DNA of 64,000 nt from Rhabditoides inermis (lineage: Eukaryota; Nematoda; Chromadorea; Rhabditida; Rhabditidae), in contig CAWZYM010000173.1 of the NCBI GenBank assembly GCA_963966185.1, positions 62,001 through 126,000 of the forward strand. Direction: 5' to 3'. The position numbers were made by a program, and so were the translations under genes. This document shows positions 52,239-63,716 of this stretch, piece after piece. Positions within the stretch are counted from its first letter, which is position 1. Each line of letters starts with the position of its first letter. The notes beneath the pieces were generated by a model. That model was not told the DNA's origin and ran no database searches. It worked only from the letters and a program-made list of their open reading frames with translations.

Positions 52239-53566
52239 CTAGTCAATCCTCGGCAGTTCTCCATGCTTCCGCAACTCTGCCTGAATAGCCGCTTCCAGAG
52301 CCGGTGGCAGATGCAGCTCAATCTTCGGAATGGGAGAAATCTGAAGTTGGGGTTACTGTACTATTTTGCGGGTACTGTACTTACCTCGCACTGCATTAGC
52401 TTGATTCGCATCCAGTTGAAGAGAAGGAGGAGAATGAATGTGATGATGATGAGGATGCAGAAATAGGGAAGCTGAACGATAATTAAAAGAATTACTTAAA
52501 AGAAATCTTAAAACGAACCTTCCAGCGCCTATACTTCAATTTATGCATTCGTTTCGCTATGAGGAGTATCTGTTGGTTCATTTTGATCATTTTGCGATTA
52601 CTGACGGCTGTAAAAATAAAGCCATATAAAGTCCAGGGAATATCTAGTTCCGCCACCACTCCGCGCGTCCATCCCGCAATCGGAAATTGCGCGCGCGCGC
52701 GAAATTCGGATTCGAATCTGATCGCGTGCTCTCGTATGTCTATCGATTTCCGCCGCCTCGCACTCTCTTCACTCTGGCGCTCTCTAATCGCGGCAACCGA
52801 TTTGCCCACCCACTGTAGCGGACATGGCATGTGGAATGTGGACACCTACCTCCTCCAGTTTTCTTTTCCACCACCCCGTGTAGACCGATCGCAGCGAGGC
52901 GATTCGATTTCAGAAACACTATCGGCGTACTGTAGTTGTCTTCCTGAACATGTTGGTGGGGTGAACATTGTGTTCATTTGTATTTGTTCATGTGACCTTG
53001 TGAATTGTGAACAGCCTTTCGTCGGCAGTCAACTTATTGTGAACGTTTATGTGCCCGATTTCTTGTCTAAATGAAAGATTTGTTTCCTTTGTTAAAGAAT
53101 TGGAATATATTTCGAGAAAAAGTAATATCAAGTTGAAGAAATGAAAAAGAAGAGAGAGAGGGAGAGAGAGAGAGAGAGTGAGAGAGAGAGACGCACCTGT
53201 GCTCCCTATCGACCTGCACAACAATCTCTGTTCCATTTTGCACCATAAATTGCGTGGCGAAACTGAAACTTTCATCATAAACCCTTTAAAAAGAAGAAAA
53301 AACCAAAAAAATGAGAACGAACAGTATTCTGAGTATCAATATTTCGTCCTCCATGAGATGAATCACACAGCTTTCCAGAGGATCCAACTGAAACAACGAC
53401 AAAAAAACGTTACATTGTTATTGCGAACAAAATACCCTGAATGTATACACATCTACAGGGTTCCAGATTTTCACGGTCAACTCGCGAGACGGTATGTCAA
53501 CGTTGCGGAGCGGTTTCTCGTAGGTGATACGGTAACTGCGGAGGAAAATGAGGGTGCGCCCTGAAA

Positions 53567-53638
<72 letters not shown>

Positions 53639-55167
53639 CTCTCTTTCTCTCCTCTCTCGCCTACCTCTGATGTGCTCCGTTTCGCCAACATTCATGTACT
53701 CTATGAGTCTCGTCCTCGTATTCTCTGCTTTTATTCCCTGACTCCCATTTACGTAGCGCACTTCCGCCCCCGCTAACGTGGCATGTTGCGGGTAGAGCCT
53801 GAGTAGATAAGTAGATCAAGGTAGATCACTACATCAAACCAATCAATAAATCAATAAACCACTCACACTTGCATGAGCTTCTCACTCGTAATCCAGTCAT
53901 GCTCAAAGCGCCAGTGACGCACGCCTGCATGCGAGCAGATATTCTGCAGTAGTTAAATTCAAACTACCGTACATATTTAGATCTACCGTATACCTTTGCT
54001 CCCTGCGTCTCCTTCTGTCGAATGAGGAACAGATCGGCGTACCAGCTGAGAATCGGGCACGTCACTTTGGGGTGGAATTCTGGAAATCGATGAAAAGTCG
54101 ATAAATCGAAAATCAGTCGAAAGCACACCGTCAATGATCCACACACTGAAGCGGGTGGGGTGAGTGGGACGGAAGATGATGGACACCTGAAGTAGTTATA
54201 TCACAGGATTGTTGCGGAATAGAACGCCTTCACATGACGTCTCTTCAAAACGTAGCATGAAAAACAGTCCAACGACTGTCTTTGGATGTTGCAAAGGCGT
54301 TCAGATAGCAGTTGCGAACCAGTTTCGACTGATGGCTACTGTGCCACTCACCACTCCCTCCACTGAGTAGGCATAGACGATGCCGGTGTTGTTGGCTGTG
54401 TTGGTGAACTCGCGCGAGAACTTGCTGGAAACAGACCAACGACCAACAGCTTCACCACCGAATTCGGTAGTCTTTCGAAAAGATTTGAGAAGGCCACTAC
54501 GAGAAGACTGGCCGCTTCGCCACAATGCACGTGAAGATGAAAGATGAGAAGGGGACTTAGATCGTAGATATAGAGGAAGAAAGGCTGCGATGGAATAGCG
54601 TGGCGTGGCAGTGCGGCAAATTTCAGAGATTTGAGAGGCTCGCTTCTTTGTATCAAAGACAATTCAGATAGGAAGAAAGGATCAAAAGATATGATCAAGT
54701 GATAAGATAGGTAGACACACTGTGCGTCTTTACTCGTGGTCGAGTTGACGACGAGGACGCCCGCCGGCCAGCGGTGCACGTCATCCTCAGACTGGACGAC
54801 CAGCGAGAAGCGACCCCACACCTGCATCGAGCACGGCTGCGAGGTCAGGCTGCAAGGGGAGGGGGTGGGGGGAGGGAGAGAGGGAGAGAGAGGAAGGAGA
54901 GAGAAGGAGAGAGAGAGAGAGAGAGAGGAAGAGAGAGAGAAAGAGAAAGAGGAAGGAGAGAAGGAGAGGGAGAGAGAGAGAGGCAGAGTACCGCGGATAG
55001 TTGTCAGAGCGCACCAGACGCAGCATTTTTCCGTTAGCTTCATGCTTCTGAACATCGTTCGATCGATAATCAATCGATATCGTACCTCTACTCGATAGCC
55101 ATCCCGGCAGTAGAGATAGTCGGCCGAGTAGGCGGTGCAGAGGGAAAGGAGGGCGGCTGAAAGCGGG

Positions 55168-55221
<54 letters not shown>

Positions 55222-55267
55222 GGGGGGGAGAGATATTCTACGCACCCAGCAGGCACAACCGCCGCAT
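52239..55267 (-). CDS. CUB-like single-pass membrane protein, paralog B
   Basis: Seventeen exons on the minus strand: 55246-55267, 55086-55156, 54992-55047, 54721-54849, 54352-54424, 54129-54186, 53994-54079, 53867-53943, 53665-53798, 53457-53560, 53323-53387, 53197-53262, 52997-53066, 52850-52943, 52519-52607, 52385-52471, 52239-52340. All phases agree, giving 460 residues. A signal peptide (MRRLCLLAALLSLCTA) starts the protein. A CUB-like segment follows, with YCRDGY, RSDNYPR and QPCSMQVW. The exon at 52385-52471 is one membrane helix (LPYFCILIIITFILLLL). The tail ends ELRKHGELPRID, nearly as in paralog A. Exons of 129, 65 and 87 nt are identical in length to those of A. B has an extra first intron, an intron in the signal-peptide region and one after YAYSVEGV. 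One donor (GTTCGT at 53322) is non-consensus but supported by alignment with A. Function unknown. Confidence 0.8.
53563..53652. repeat. CT/GA dinucleotide microsatellite in paralog B
   Basis: A nearly perfect CT run on the plus strand, GA in the sense of gene B, inside the intron before the exon at 53457-53560. Similar GA tracts lie in other introns of the gene at 53137-53190, 54858-54983 and 55168-55225. Confidence 0.85.
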
Positions 55268-55295
55268 AGTCGCAGTCGTCGTGAAATGATGCCGT

Positions 55296-55302
55296 CTTTA
55301 TA
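55296..55302 (-). promoter_or_regulatory. Possible TATA box of paralog B
   Basis: TATAAAG on the minus strand, 29-35 bases before the ATG at 55267. At that distance the 5' leader would be almost absent, which is plausible if the transcript is very short-leadered or trans-spliced. Unproven. Confidence 0.3.
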
Positions 55303-56072
55303 TTTAGAGTTTGCATTTTCACGTTTGTTTTGACCACATCCGCTGATCATTTACCTCGTCAGTTGAACACAGTAAGCATGATAGGCAGACTCGGAAAAAG
55401 AGAGACTGATGAGAGATGAGACTGAGTGAGAGACGCGTTGCATAGAGTCCGCTGCAGTTGTCCAAGAGAAAGAAAAAAAAACTCACAGATATGTCAACTG
55501 ATCCAGCCAAAAGTTTATTTACGTACGCAAATGAGCGAGTCAATCTTTGTCCTGGTATGTATGACGCGTGAAGCCATATTCAAAGAACAAGTGAGTGAGA
55601 AAAATATCATGAGGATGCAGCATAGAAAACTAATAGCATATAGCAATACATGAAGTGAAGTATTAAAGGCACAGCGGCGACTTAATTCTGCAACTAGCTC
55701 TTGAACGCGTATTACCACTCATGCAAAACATTTACCGAAGACAGGACTCGAACCTGCGAGTTCAGCGCCATTACGACGCACACACGCATTGCGCCACCCA
55801 GTAAGTGAACGGGCTTTTTTCATCTGAGGTTATGTCTTCTCTCGCCATTTCTGCAGTATTGAAGAATTCAACGGAATGGAAGTCGTGGCGGGACCAATTT
55901 TGAGTTTGAAAAAAATGTTGCAACATCGAGTTGCAACATTTGAAAGCAACGGATAATCGTTGTTCTTTCTCACAATACGATTACAATTCAGGTTAATATG
56001 ATTCTCTCAAACATATCGAGTCAAAAATAAGTCGCCAGTGTACCTTTAACTGAACTAAGTAAGTATCCCTAA
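55303..56072. other. Intergenic region between paralog B and the next gene
   Basis: No coding signal. It contains the tRNA-like element at 55733-55803. Otherwise AT-rich and unremarkable. Confidence 0.5.
55733..55803 (-). ncRNA. tRNA-like sequence, pseudogene or SINE head
   Basis: On the minus strand an A-box-like TGGCGCAATGC and a perfect B box GGTTCGAGTCC sit at tRNA spacing. A seven-pair acceptor stem with wobbles can form (TACTGGG with TTCGGTA), and the T-stem GCAGG/CCTGT pairs. A TTTT follows within about 10 bases. The anticodon stem does not pair, so I do not call a functional tRNA. Confidence 0.4.
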
Positions 56073-56525
56073 TCATTTCTCCTCTGGCGAGCTCTTCTCA
56101 GGCGTCTTCAGACTGCAGGCCGATTCTGTTTCTACGCCCGATTCCACGGATACTCTAAATCATCAAGGTCACTTTCCCATTCTTGAATGCATTCATTTTC
56201 ACTCAGTTTGAACAGGCAACCATTTCAAGTATCGCACCTGAATAGACCTGTCTCGGGTGGGAACGCTACGAGTTCGCCGAGTCCTTCCTCGCTCGGCGGC
56301 CCGGCCTGCTGCAATCATCGACTCACATCCACCAACTATACGTCTACTCACGCGTGCGTAGTTGTGTACACGAATAGTCGTGGTTTATGCGCGATGTTCG
56401 AGGTGATATGCTCCTCTCCTCTCTCCGGTGTACCTGGCCATCGTCAAGTATGCAGCTCGACTACCAGGTCTCAGGTTCTGAAATCATCACTCAACGTAGC
56501 TCCACCCTCTCCTTTCTTTTGTTTC

Positions 56526-56566
<41 letters not shown>

Positions 56567-56810
56567 TCTCCCGGCACATACCTCTTGTAGGTTGTAGACG
56601 CTCTGCGACGTGCCATCTGCTCGGTCGATGTATGTCTGATGAACGATGCGAGGATGTATGCCTTCAATGAAGATATTCACATTCAAAGATTCTGCGACGA
56701 GTATAATGGGTAGTAAAGGGTCAGTTATCTCACGAAACAGCACATAGATATCGTACGATCGCGGGAGTGAAAAGAGTGATAGGACGAAAAACAACCATGC
56801 ATGCGTCTAT
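56073..56810 (-). CDS. Unrecognised gene, C-terminal exons, in-frame stop
   Basis: Minus-strand exons fit together in phase. The first is open to about 56810 and ends at 56734, with start uncertain. The others are 56582-56691, 56352-56477, 56238-56308 and 56073-56154. Each has consensus ends (for example donors GTGAGATAAC and GTGAGTAG, acceptors TTTCAG and TGCAG). The product has a hydrophobic start (LFFVLSLFSLP), then NVNIFIEGIHPRIVHQTYID, then NLRPGSRAAYLTMA. It ends with an acidic tail, SLKTPEKSSPEEK. Within the exon 56352-56477 a TAA (56385-56387) lies in the frame that joins correctly on both sides. The protein may end there, or the gene is a recent pseudogene, or the base is wrong. I do not recognise the family. 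Confidence 0.4.
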
Positions 56811-57002
56811 TTCAAACTGCGAATGCGGAAAAATTTTGCGAGCATAAATTAGAATCTCTTTGTCCAGAAGAACCGAAGATGTGACACAGACCGAACGAAC
56901 AGAACGCATGTATGATGTAGGAGGAAGGCAATGTCAAACGCGAGATACTGTCAAGCAGCTACACAGCCGTCGTCCAAAAGCACATCGTGTGATATGAGAT
57001 AA

Positions 57003-57172
57003 TGCCTTCCGGTTGCCGAGTGCCTGATTGACACCATCAAGCAGTCTGTTCTCGCCTCTGGCGCATCGAGAGTGGTCCTTGAGTGAGTCTGCTCAACTTT
57101 CACTCTCTCTCATCTATTACCGTAACTTCTGATTTCAGCTTGCTGGCTGGCTCCGGTTCCAGCATTGTTTAA
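57003..57172 (+). CDS. Possible last two exons of a plus-strand gene
   Basis: An open stretch ending at 57082 is joined by a textbook 56-base intron (GTGAGT to TTTCAG, 57083-57138) to 57139-57172, which ends in TAA. The joined frame gives CLIDTIKQSVLASGASRVV, then LDLLAGSGSSIV. The upstream exon boundary is unclear (an AG at 57019-57020 is a weak acceptor), and earlier exons were not found. Family not recognised. Confidence 0.3.
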
Positions 57173-57731
57173 ATAATCATTATATATTCGATATTACAGT
57201 ATGCAGAATACTTACCCTCAGCACTATTATCATCAATACACACGTGGTCATGTGATGCAAACTCAATGGTCTCATATCTTGTCATTTTATCAAAAAATCT
57301 CACACATAAATATTATACATATGAAATCGCGCGCGAAAACAATAATATAAAAGTAACCCAAATAAGAAAAGGTGGGGGCGACAGACAATGGATCACAATG
57401 TGCAAATCTCTCAACTCAAACAAAAACGCAATAGTAGTGACAGTGCTGTGTGTGTGTGGGTGTGCGCGGATAGAGAAAGAACCTAGGATAACGAAGAAAT
57501 AAGGTCCTAGTCACAAAAAAGAACACTTTTGAGCACATAACATGATACAGTAGTCGCAAGATGAGATCAAATGCGGAGTGTTTGTGTTGGGTGAAAGGAA
57601 GGACGGATCGGAAATATATATATCCTCTATGATACGCCTGGCTTGAACCGGAAATGACCCAGAGAGAGAAGAGAGAGAGAGAGTAGGGGAGATGATACTC
57701 AGCCGAAGCAGCGGGTGCTACGCAGGCAACA
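57173..57731. other. 3' flank of the potassium channel gene
   Basis: AT-rich, with a GAGAGA run at 57660-57685 and a TGTGTGTG run at 57449. No gene is seen. It probably includes the 3' untranslated region of the channel gene. Confidence 0.5.
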
Positions 57732-60700
57732 TCAGAAGAAGAGCATGGGATCGGAGCTGCTCATCTTGTGAGAAAGGGGCGAGATGGGCGGAAGCTTGTC
57801 CGGGTCATCAACGTAGTGAGCGTACTGTAAATGGATAGGTGAACAGGTATACATCTTTTGAATTGTAAGTGTTACAAAAGTTGTTGTGATATTGTATGCA
57901 AATGAAAGAAAGTGCTTCAAATTCTACCTGATCCTCGATCCACTTGAATATGTGTACGTTGTATGGCACGTATGGTTGTCGCAGTAGGTGTTCTTGTACT
58001 TCCAGAAACCGTTTCAGGTCCTCCAGTGTGATCCGGTCCTTCGACGGCCTGCGAATTGTTTCGAATAGTTTTTTTTTTGAATTTCCACCATCTCGTACCT
58101 TTGTTCGTATTGACTATACTATTGTCGCGCGTCTATTACTGAGTGCGTGAAACGTAATAGGAATTCCACAACAGAAGTTATTGTCAGAAGTTACAATTGC
58201 GATTTTTACGTATCACGGACGTGAACAGAAAATGTGAAGTTAATCGTGTGGAGATGTGAGTTGATTTTAAAGAAGAAAGTATCATATCATCAATACCATC
58301 CACATAAGTGATAAACGAGTGTGTATGTTATTCGTGTTCATGCGTGGTGCGACATTCTCTCTCTCTCTGCTCACCGTGTCTTCTTGAGTGCAGCTATGAT
58401 GCGCATCGCCTCCCGAATATCATCGCTCATGTTGGCGAAACCACGACGAGCGCCACTGAAAACACATTATGCAAAATACAGTTTACATAATACAGTATAT
58501 ATCCGTTTCTTCGTTCTCAGCGGTGGATGAATTGGTGCAAGATTTCTCATGAAAGCAACCAATAAAGAGAGACAGACCGTATCTTCCTTCCGAAATAGTG
58601 TAGCTTGGTGAATGTGCGTTTCAGTGTAGATGAGCATAGGTCGAGGGAGGCTGTGATCACTGCCAGACCAATAATCACGTAGATCACAACCAACTGAAAT
58701 GAATTAATTTTAATCTTAAAAATTTTAAAAATGTAATTGGTATTTATGATGTAATTTAGAACTAGAATTTTTGTATTATATTTGAAGAAAATTTCGATAA
58801 TGTTGTCATCTTCCCGTGACATTACTTGAACTTTCAACCAGCCTCATTCGTACACCGCGAGAAACGTATTGTAAAAGCCAGTTAAAAGTACTTAATAAAA
58901 CAACTAGGAAAAAACTCACAGCGAGATAGAAGTGACTTCTGACGTATATGTTGCCCAGTCCGATGGTTGTGATAGTGTTGAAGGAGAAGAAGAGACCGTG
59001 GATGAATGACCTGAACGGAAGAATCAGCGGGGTCAGGGGTCAGTGTCACTCACTCTCTTCGCCTTGCGATAAGTATAGTAATGCGCTATTAATTTTCGAG
59101 CTCACATTTGGAGCTAATATTATCAATTGCACCTATCGGGGTGATTTCTCAATATGAATAAGCCCGCGGCACGGTCGCTGTTTGACACTGTGAAAGAAAG
59201 CGACGACCAGAATTTTGAAATGACAAGCCGCGAGTCATCATCACCATTTTTTTGGGTTGCGGAACAATCTTATTAAATTTGGATTCACATAGGTACGGAC
59301 AAATTGCAGACCTTTGGACGTAATAGGGTTTCTACATGTTATGAAACGTATTGTGAGTTTGTGAGTGAGTAATATATTATACATATACAAATGAAGTATT
59401 AAATTGCTCGACTTACCATATCGGGCCCTTCTCAAACGTGTTGAACAAGACACTTCCTATGCAACAGTAGCCTGAAAACAATAAGTTCATCATAATCATT
59501 TCTTTAAAAAGGCATCATAACCATAACAGAAGTACAAAATAACAGTTGCATACCTATAATGAGCGCGAAGTAGCTGGCTATAGGAAGCTGTAGTCTTTCT
59601 TCCTCTTCATCCGAACATTCCTCGTCTGCCAATCGAGACTTCTTGAGCTGTCTGAAAACCGTAAAATAACGGTGAGGTTTTGGTGACTCAGTTTCCGCAC
59701 ACTTTTCGGTCCGCACAGGGTTGTGGTGAACAAGTAATATGGTTAAATTTTTTTCAAGCGGAACCACTCTGTTATATGTCAACACAGTTTTAATGGTTGT
59801 TAGTCAACACTCTCTTTGCACCTTTCTCGTTCGGCCTTCTCGCGCGCTTTCTCGCTGAAAATGTGGTACGTTTCACGTATTATTTATATGGTGAAAAATA
59901 ATAACACATTCAATGGAAATGCACTGTACAGTTGTTTTATGAAATCATTAAAAATAAAATGATACTCACACGCTGTCAATAGAATCGACGTCAGATGAGA
60001 AGAGGTTCACTCTGAAAACAAGCCAATAGAGGGAGATGTTCACAGTAATTCCACGATCAGCTCACGGATTCTACTAAAGTGCAGACACACGTATGAAGAG
60101 AGAAGTGAGAAAGAAAAATTAAAGAAAAGAATAAAATCAACAGAGAAGAGGAGAGAGAGGGGGGAGAGAGAGATGGAGGAGGAGATAGAGACAGGGAGAG
60201 AGAGATGGAGAAGGAGATAGAGACAGGGAGAGAGATGATCGTCGTACCTGATGGAGTCTACGCAGTGGTAGATGAACTGCCAGAACCGCAGCAGCTGCGC
60301 GTACGATCGAATCACGATCTCCGACAGGAACTTGCCTAAAAGGGGAAGATATTAACCTTGTATATTGTTTTGTTGTTTTCTTTGTGTTTTTACACGTACG
60401 TTTCACCTACTCATCGAACTGAGTGAATCTGAATGTGAGCAATGCGGATGCTTGTACGTCATATTATATATAGGGCCGGGTGGCCAAGTGGATAGCGTCA
60501 CAGCTTGCTAAGTGAACGGTCGCTGGTTCGATTCCCCTATTGTTCTGCCGAATTCCGCTAACTCCCGGTGGGGCGCGTGAACCCACTCTCACCCTCTGAG
60601 AGCTCTACCATCGGCGGCGGCAGTTTTTCAAGATCTTCTACCACGCTCGCATCCGGAACTGGTCACTTCGCGATGTTCACGCCCATCTACCATGAACAGT

Positions 60701-63541
60701 CAGGACTCGCGTCGCACTGTTTCAGCCAAGGAGCCCCAATACAATACCCCATTGTAGGATTGTGTGTGATTCAAGATAACCCATCATGTTAAGTACCATT
60801 GTATGTACATTTCGGAATCAGGCTGATGAACAATATTATATATATACGTTTCACTTACTCATTAATATTGAATGAAAATAAATATGCACAATCGGGATAA
60901 GTCGAAGAACGGGTTATGAATAGGATACACAATGAACAAAAATCGATAATACGAGATTCATTCAAGTTTTGTTGTTGTTTACTATGTTTCAACAACAACT
61001 CAAAGTGGAAGTCGACACATGGTGTTTAATACTGAGGAAATACACGCACGGATAACGAAAAGAGCTGGTCTGAGTTTTTCTTGTTGATACCTTGAGTACC
61101 ATAATCGGTCAGCTGTTGGTTGTCAATAGACAAAGAGTAAGCATATGAGCATTGAATTATGTACAATGGAAAAAAAGTTTGGAAGTGAAATGACTGTACT
61201 CACCGATATCGGCCGCTGTGATGAACATGAGTGGTATTCCGAGGAGCCCGAAGAAGACAGTGAAGATGCGGCCCGGGTCAGTCGTCGGAGTCACGTGGTC
61301 GTAGCCTGAAAGAAAAGGCGTCAGGGAAACTTCAGTCTAAATGAAAAGGATTGATTATTCAGCTTGTGGTTTCTCTTTCTTCCAAGAAAGCGAGTGTACG
61401 ATTAGCGTCGAATCGACAACTGTGAACAGTAGCAATTAAAAATTTGTTTTTTTGTTGTTGTTGTAAATTTGTAATAATATACCGACCCCCTCACCTGTAC
61501 TCGTTATAACTGTGAGTGCGTAGAGCACAGCAGCATCGAACGACCATCTGAAGAAAGTGGAGTTATCAACGATCATTGATCACTTTGTTTCATTTTTTAA
61601 TCGTACCAAGCTCAGAAGGTGAAAAAATGAACCAGATTCCAGATTGTCAAAACATTTTAAAATGAGTAACAACATTCTTATTTGAAACGTATGCGTTGTT
61701 TTGAATCAAATATAATGACTGGAGACAGGCATGTATAGTATATGTGTGACCTCTGCGAATATATCATCGAACCAAGTGAGAGAGCAGAAGCAGAACACTA
61801 TATCAGTGAAATATGTTGGTATACTGCATACTGTGAAAAATAACGCAAACAAAAAGCGAATTAATCCGAACATTATGTGTTCAACTATCACAAAGGCGAG
61901 AAACGTATATAAGTATATAATATATTAAGATATGTATCTATAATAGAATATGTCTGGTCGACTGTCACCTCGTGGTCATCTCCTCTTCACTCTCCGTCCA
62001 CAACTGCCCGTATTCCGTGAATTTGTCGTCGTATTCGTGTGCTCGCGAGAGATTCTTCAGTAATGGCTCCATTATCGAGTGCACCTAAAGAGACGTTGGT
62101 TGTGTTAATTTTAAGTGTTTCCTTTTTACAATAGTTTCGCGGAGCATAACTCACGTACGCTTCACACAACGCATAAGATTGGGAATGATAGTTTAGAGCA
62201 ATTACAGCTAGTTTACTGATTGTAATACACACCGAGCTTTTAAAGTGACAATTTTATTGATCCGCAATCGGAAAAACATTGAATTTTGAATTGGCGCGCT
62301 TTACAAATTTTGGCTATAACTATTGAACTCGAGATGCATATCACATAGGGATATGTTTATCGGTTTCTACGACTTCAGTTTATGCTAGGAACTGAATTTC
62401 ATATCAAAATTTTATTTCAAAATTCCCGTCATTCAAGACGTTTTAGACACTCAGCTGTGAAATAACCTCACTTTTTACCCATAAAGCATTCAAAATCAAC
62501 TATTTTTTGGGGCAAAAAATAGTTTGAAATCATGAAAAAAGTTCTAGTTTTCAGGTTTAGTAGATGTTATTTGATGTTTTCATCGACTTTTCATCAGTGT
62601 ATTATCATTTTTAAGTGAAATTGTCACTTTAACTCGAAAAACTGTACTGTGTGTCAGTTTAGGGTTTCGCTTTTCTGTACGTTTCACTTTTACTTCAAAC
62701 TGTTATTGTCGTTATTGAAACAATGAAAATTAGGTCCATGGAATTTCAAAACACATAAAACAACAATTTGAACAACAAATGATGTTCTCACTTGATTCAA
62801 TGAGCTGTTGGCTCCTGTGGTGTGGCACAATCGGAGAGTGGTGTTGATGATGTCCTGCCGAGGAATGGGTTATGTCAATCGCTCAGTGTACATAAATATC
62901 TCTAGCCTGCGCCAGAACGATAGTTCTCGATCTACTTGCAGCTCTCATCTAGACATCTAGATCTCTTGTTTTGCGCGCCATTGCCTCTCTCACTCTTCCC
63001 ATCTTACTTTCCATCTTCATCTGATCCACTCCACAGCACGCGAATAGACCTATAACTCAATAAAACTTCACATCAGATGTCGTCTATTCTTGTCACAGAT
63101 CAAGCATCAGATGTTTGTGCATTTCCTCCAAACATAATTGTTTCCCGAAATTCCCGCCCGAATTCTCAGGTAGTTATCGGCGCACCTTGTAGATTGCGTG
63201 TATCCGCTGCAGCTTCCGCCGCCGCGATTCCAACTCGTTATCTGCCTGAACACGCACGTAAACAGGTAAACAAAGAGGTAAACAAGTAAACAAACGAGTA
63301 AACAACCCACTTCCAACCATATGAACATGATCGCGCCCATGGCTATGTAGGACAGGAGGAGGATGTTGAGACCGACGTGAGGTAGGAGGATTTTTAGGAG
63401 CTGAGAAAACAATCGATAATCAATCCAGTACTATTATTGAAATAAATATGACGTATAGTACGATGATAGGGAGAGAAAGACGGAGACAAACATACAGAGA
63501 AAGGGAGAAGGGGAGATAGAGAGGGGGAGAGGGAGAGAGAG

Positions 63542-63586
<45 letters not shown>

Positions 63587-63716
63587 GGGAGAGAGAGGGA
63601 GAGAGAGCTGCCCACCTTGATGACCCTCTTCCATATCGGCTCCTTCGGCTTCCTCTCCTCCGTCTCCTCCCCATCTCCTCTTCTGTACTCATCCCACTTC
63701 ACCCGACCGATGTTCT
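57732..63716 (-). CDS. TWK-type two-pore-domain potassium channel, 5' partial
   Basis: Seventeen minus-strand exons in phase: 63616-63716 (earlier exons lie beyond the window), 63311-63400, 63186-63245, 62792-62854, 61969-62084, 61495-61547, 61204-61305, 60248-60335, 59970-60011, 59822-59854, 59554-59651, 59417-59471, 58920-59010, 58578-58693, 58375-58455, 57928-58048, 57732-57824. They give 467 residues. Order: acidic/basic N-terminus; helix 1 (LNILLLSYIAMGAIMFIW); an extracellular cap with NTT and NSS glycosylation sites; pore 1 (TVITSTGYDHVTP); helix 2 (GLLGIPLMFITAADIGKF); a charged linker (EKAREKAERER, EECSDEEEE); helix 3; pore 2 (FNTITTIGLGNIYV); helix 4 (VVIYVIIGLAVITAS); and a C-tail with HYFGRKIRGARRGFANMSDD. 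K2P channels set the resting potassium leak of excitable cells. Pore 1 has GYD where GYG is usual. Confidence 0.9.
60147..60236. repeat. GA-rich microsatellite in a channel intron
   Basis: GAGAGAGG runs with two copies of AGATGGAG(A/G)AGGAGATAGAG, just downstream of the donor of exon 60248-60335. Confidence 0.75.
60474..60550 (+). ncRNA. tRNA-like element in a channel intron, possible SINE head
   Basis: An A-box-like TGGCCAAGTGGATAGCG and a B box GGTTCGATTCC occur at tRNA spacing, with a TTGCTAA that resembles a serine anticodon loop. The acceptor stem does not close well. The element lies antisense to the channel gene in its 870-base intron and is followed by about 280 bases ending near ATTTCGGAATCAGGCTGATG. 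That makes a tRNA-derived SINE more likely than a working tRNA. Confidence 0.4.
62085..62791. other. Large channel intron without other features
   Basis: The 707-base intron between the exons at 62792-62854 and 61969-62084. It is AT-rich. No embedded gene or repeat is seen. Confidence 0.6.
63470..63608. repeat. GA dinucleotide microsatellite in a channel intron
   Basis: A long GAGAGA and GGGAGA run adjacent to the donor of exon 63616-63716. In the sense strand this is a CT tract directly after the 5' splice site. Confidence 0.85.

Noticed and set aside
52608..52849. Reading the open frame from 52845 through the intron before the exon at 52519-52607 as coding
   Set aside because: The frame is out of phase with the preceding exon, and comparison with paralog A shows that only 52519-52607 is conserved.
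55733..55803. A functional tRNA gene
   Set aside because: The anticodon stem does not pair, so the internal promoter boxes are probably relics.
57266..57502. A 78-codon plus-strand open frame
   Set aside because: Lysine- and asparagine-rich with no motif. It lies in the 3' flank of the channel gene.
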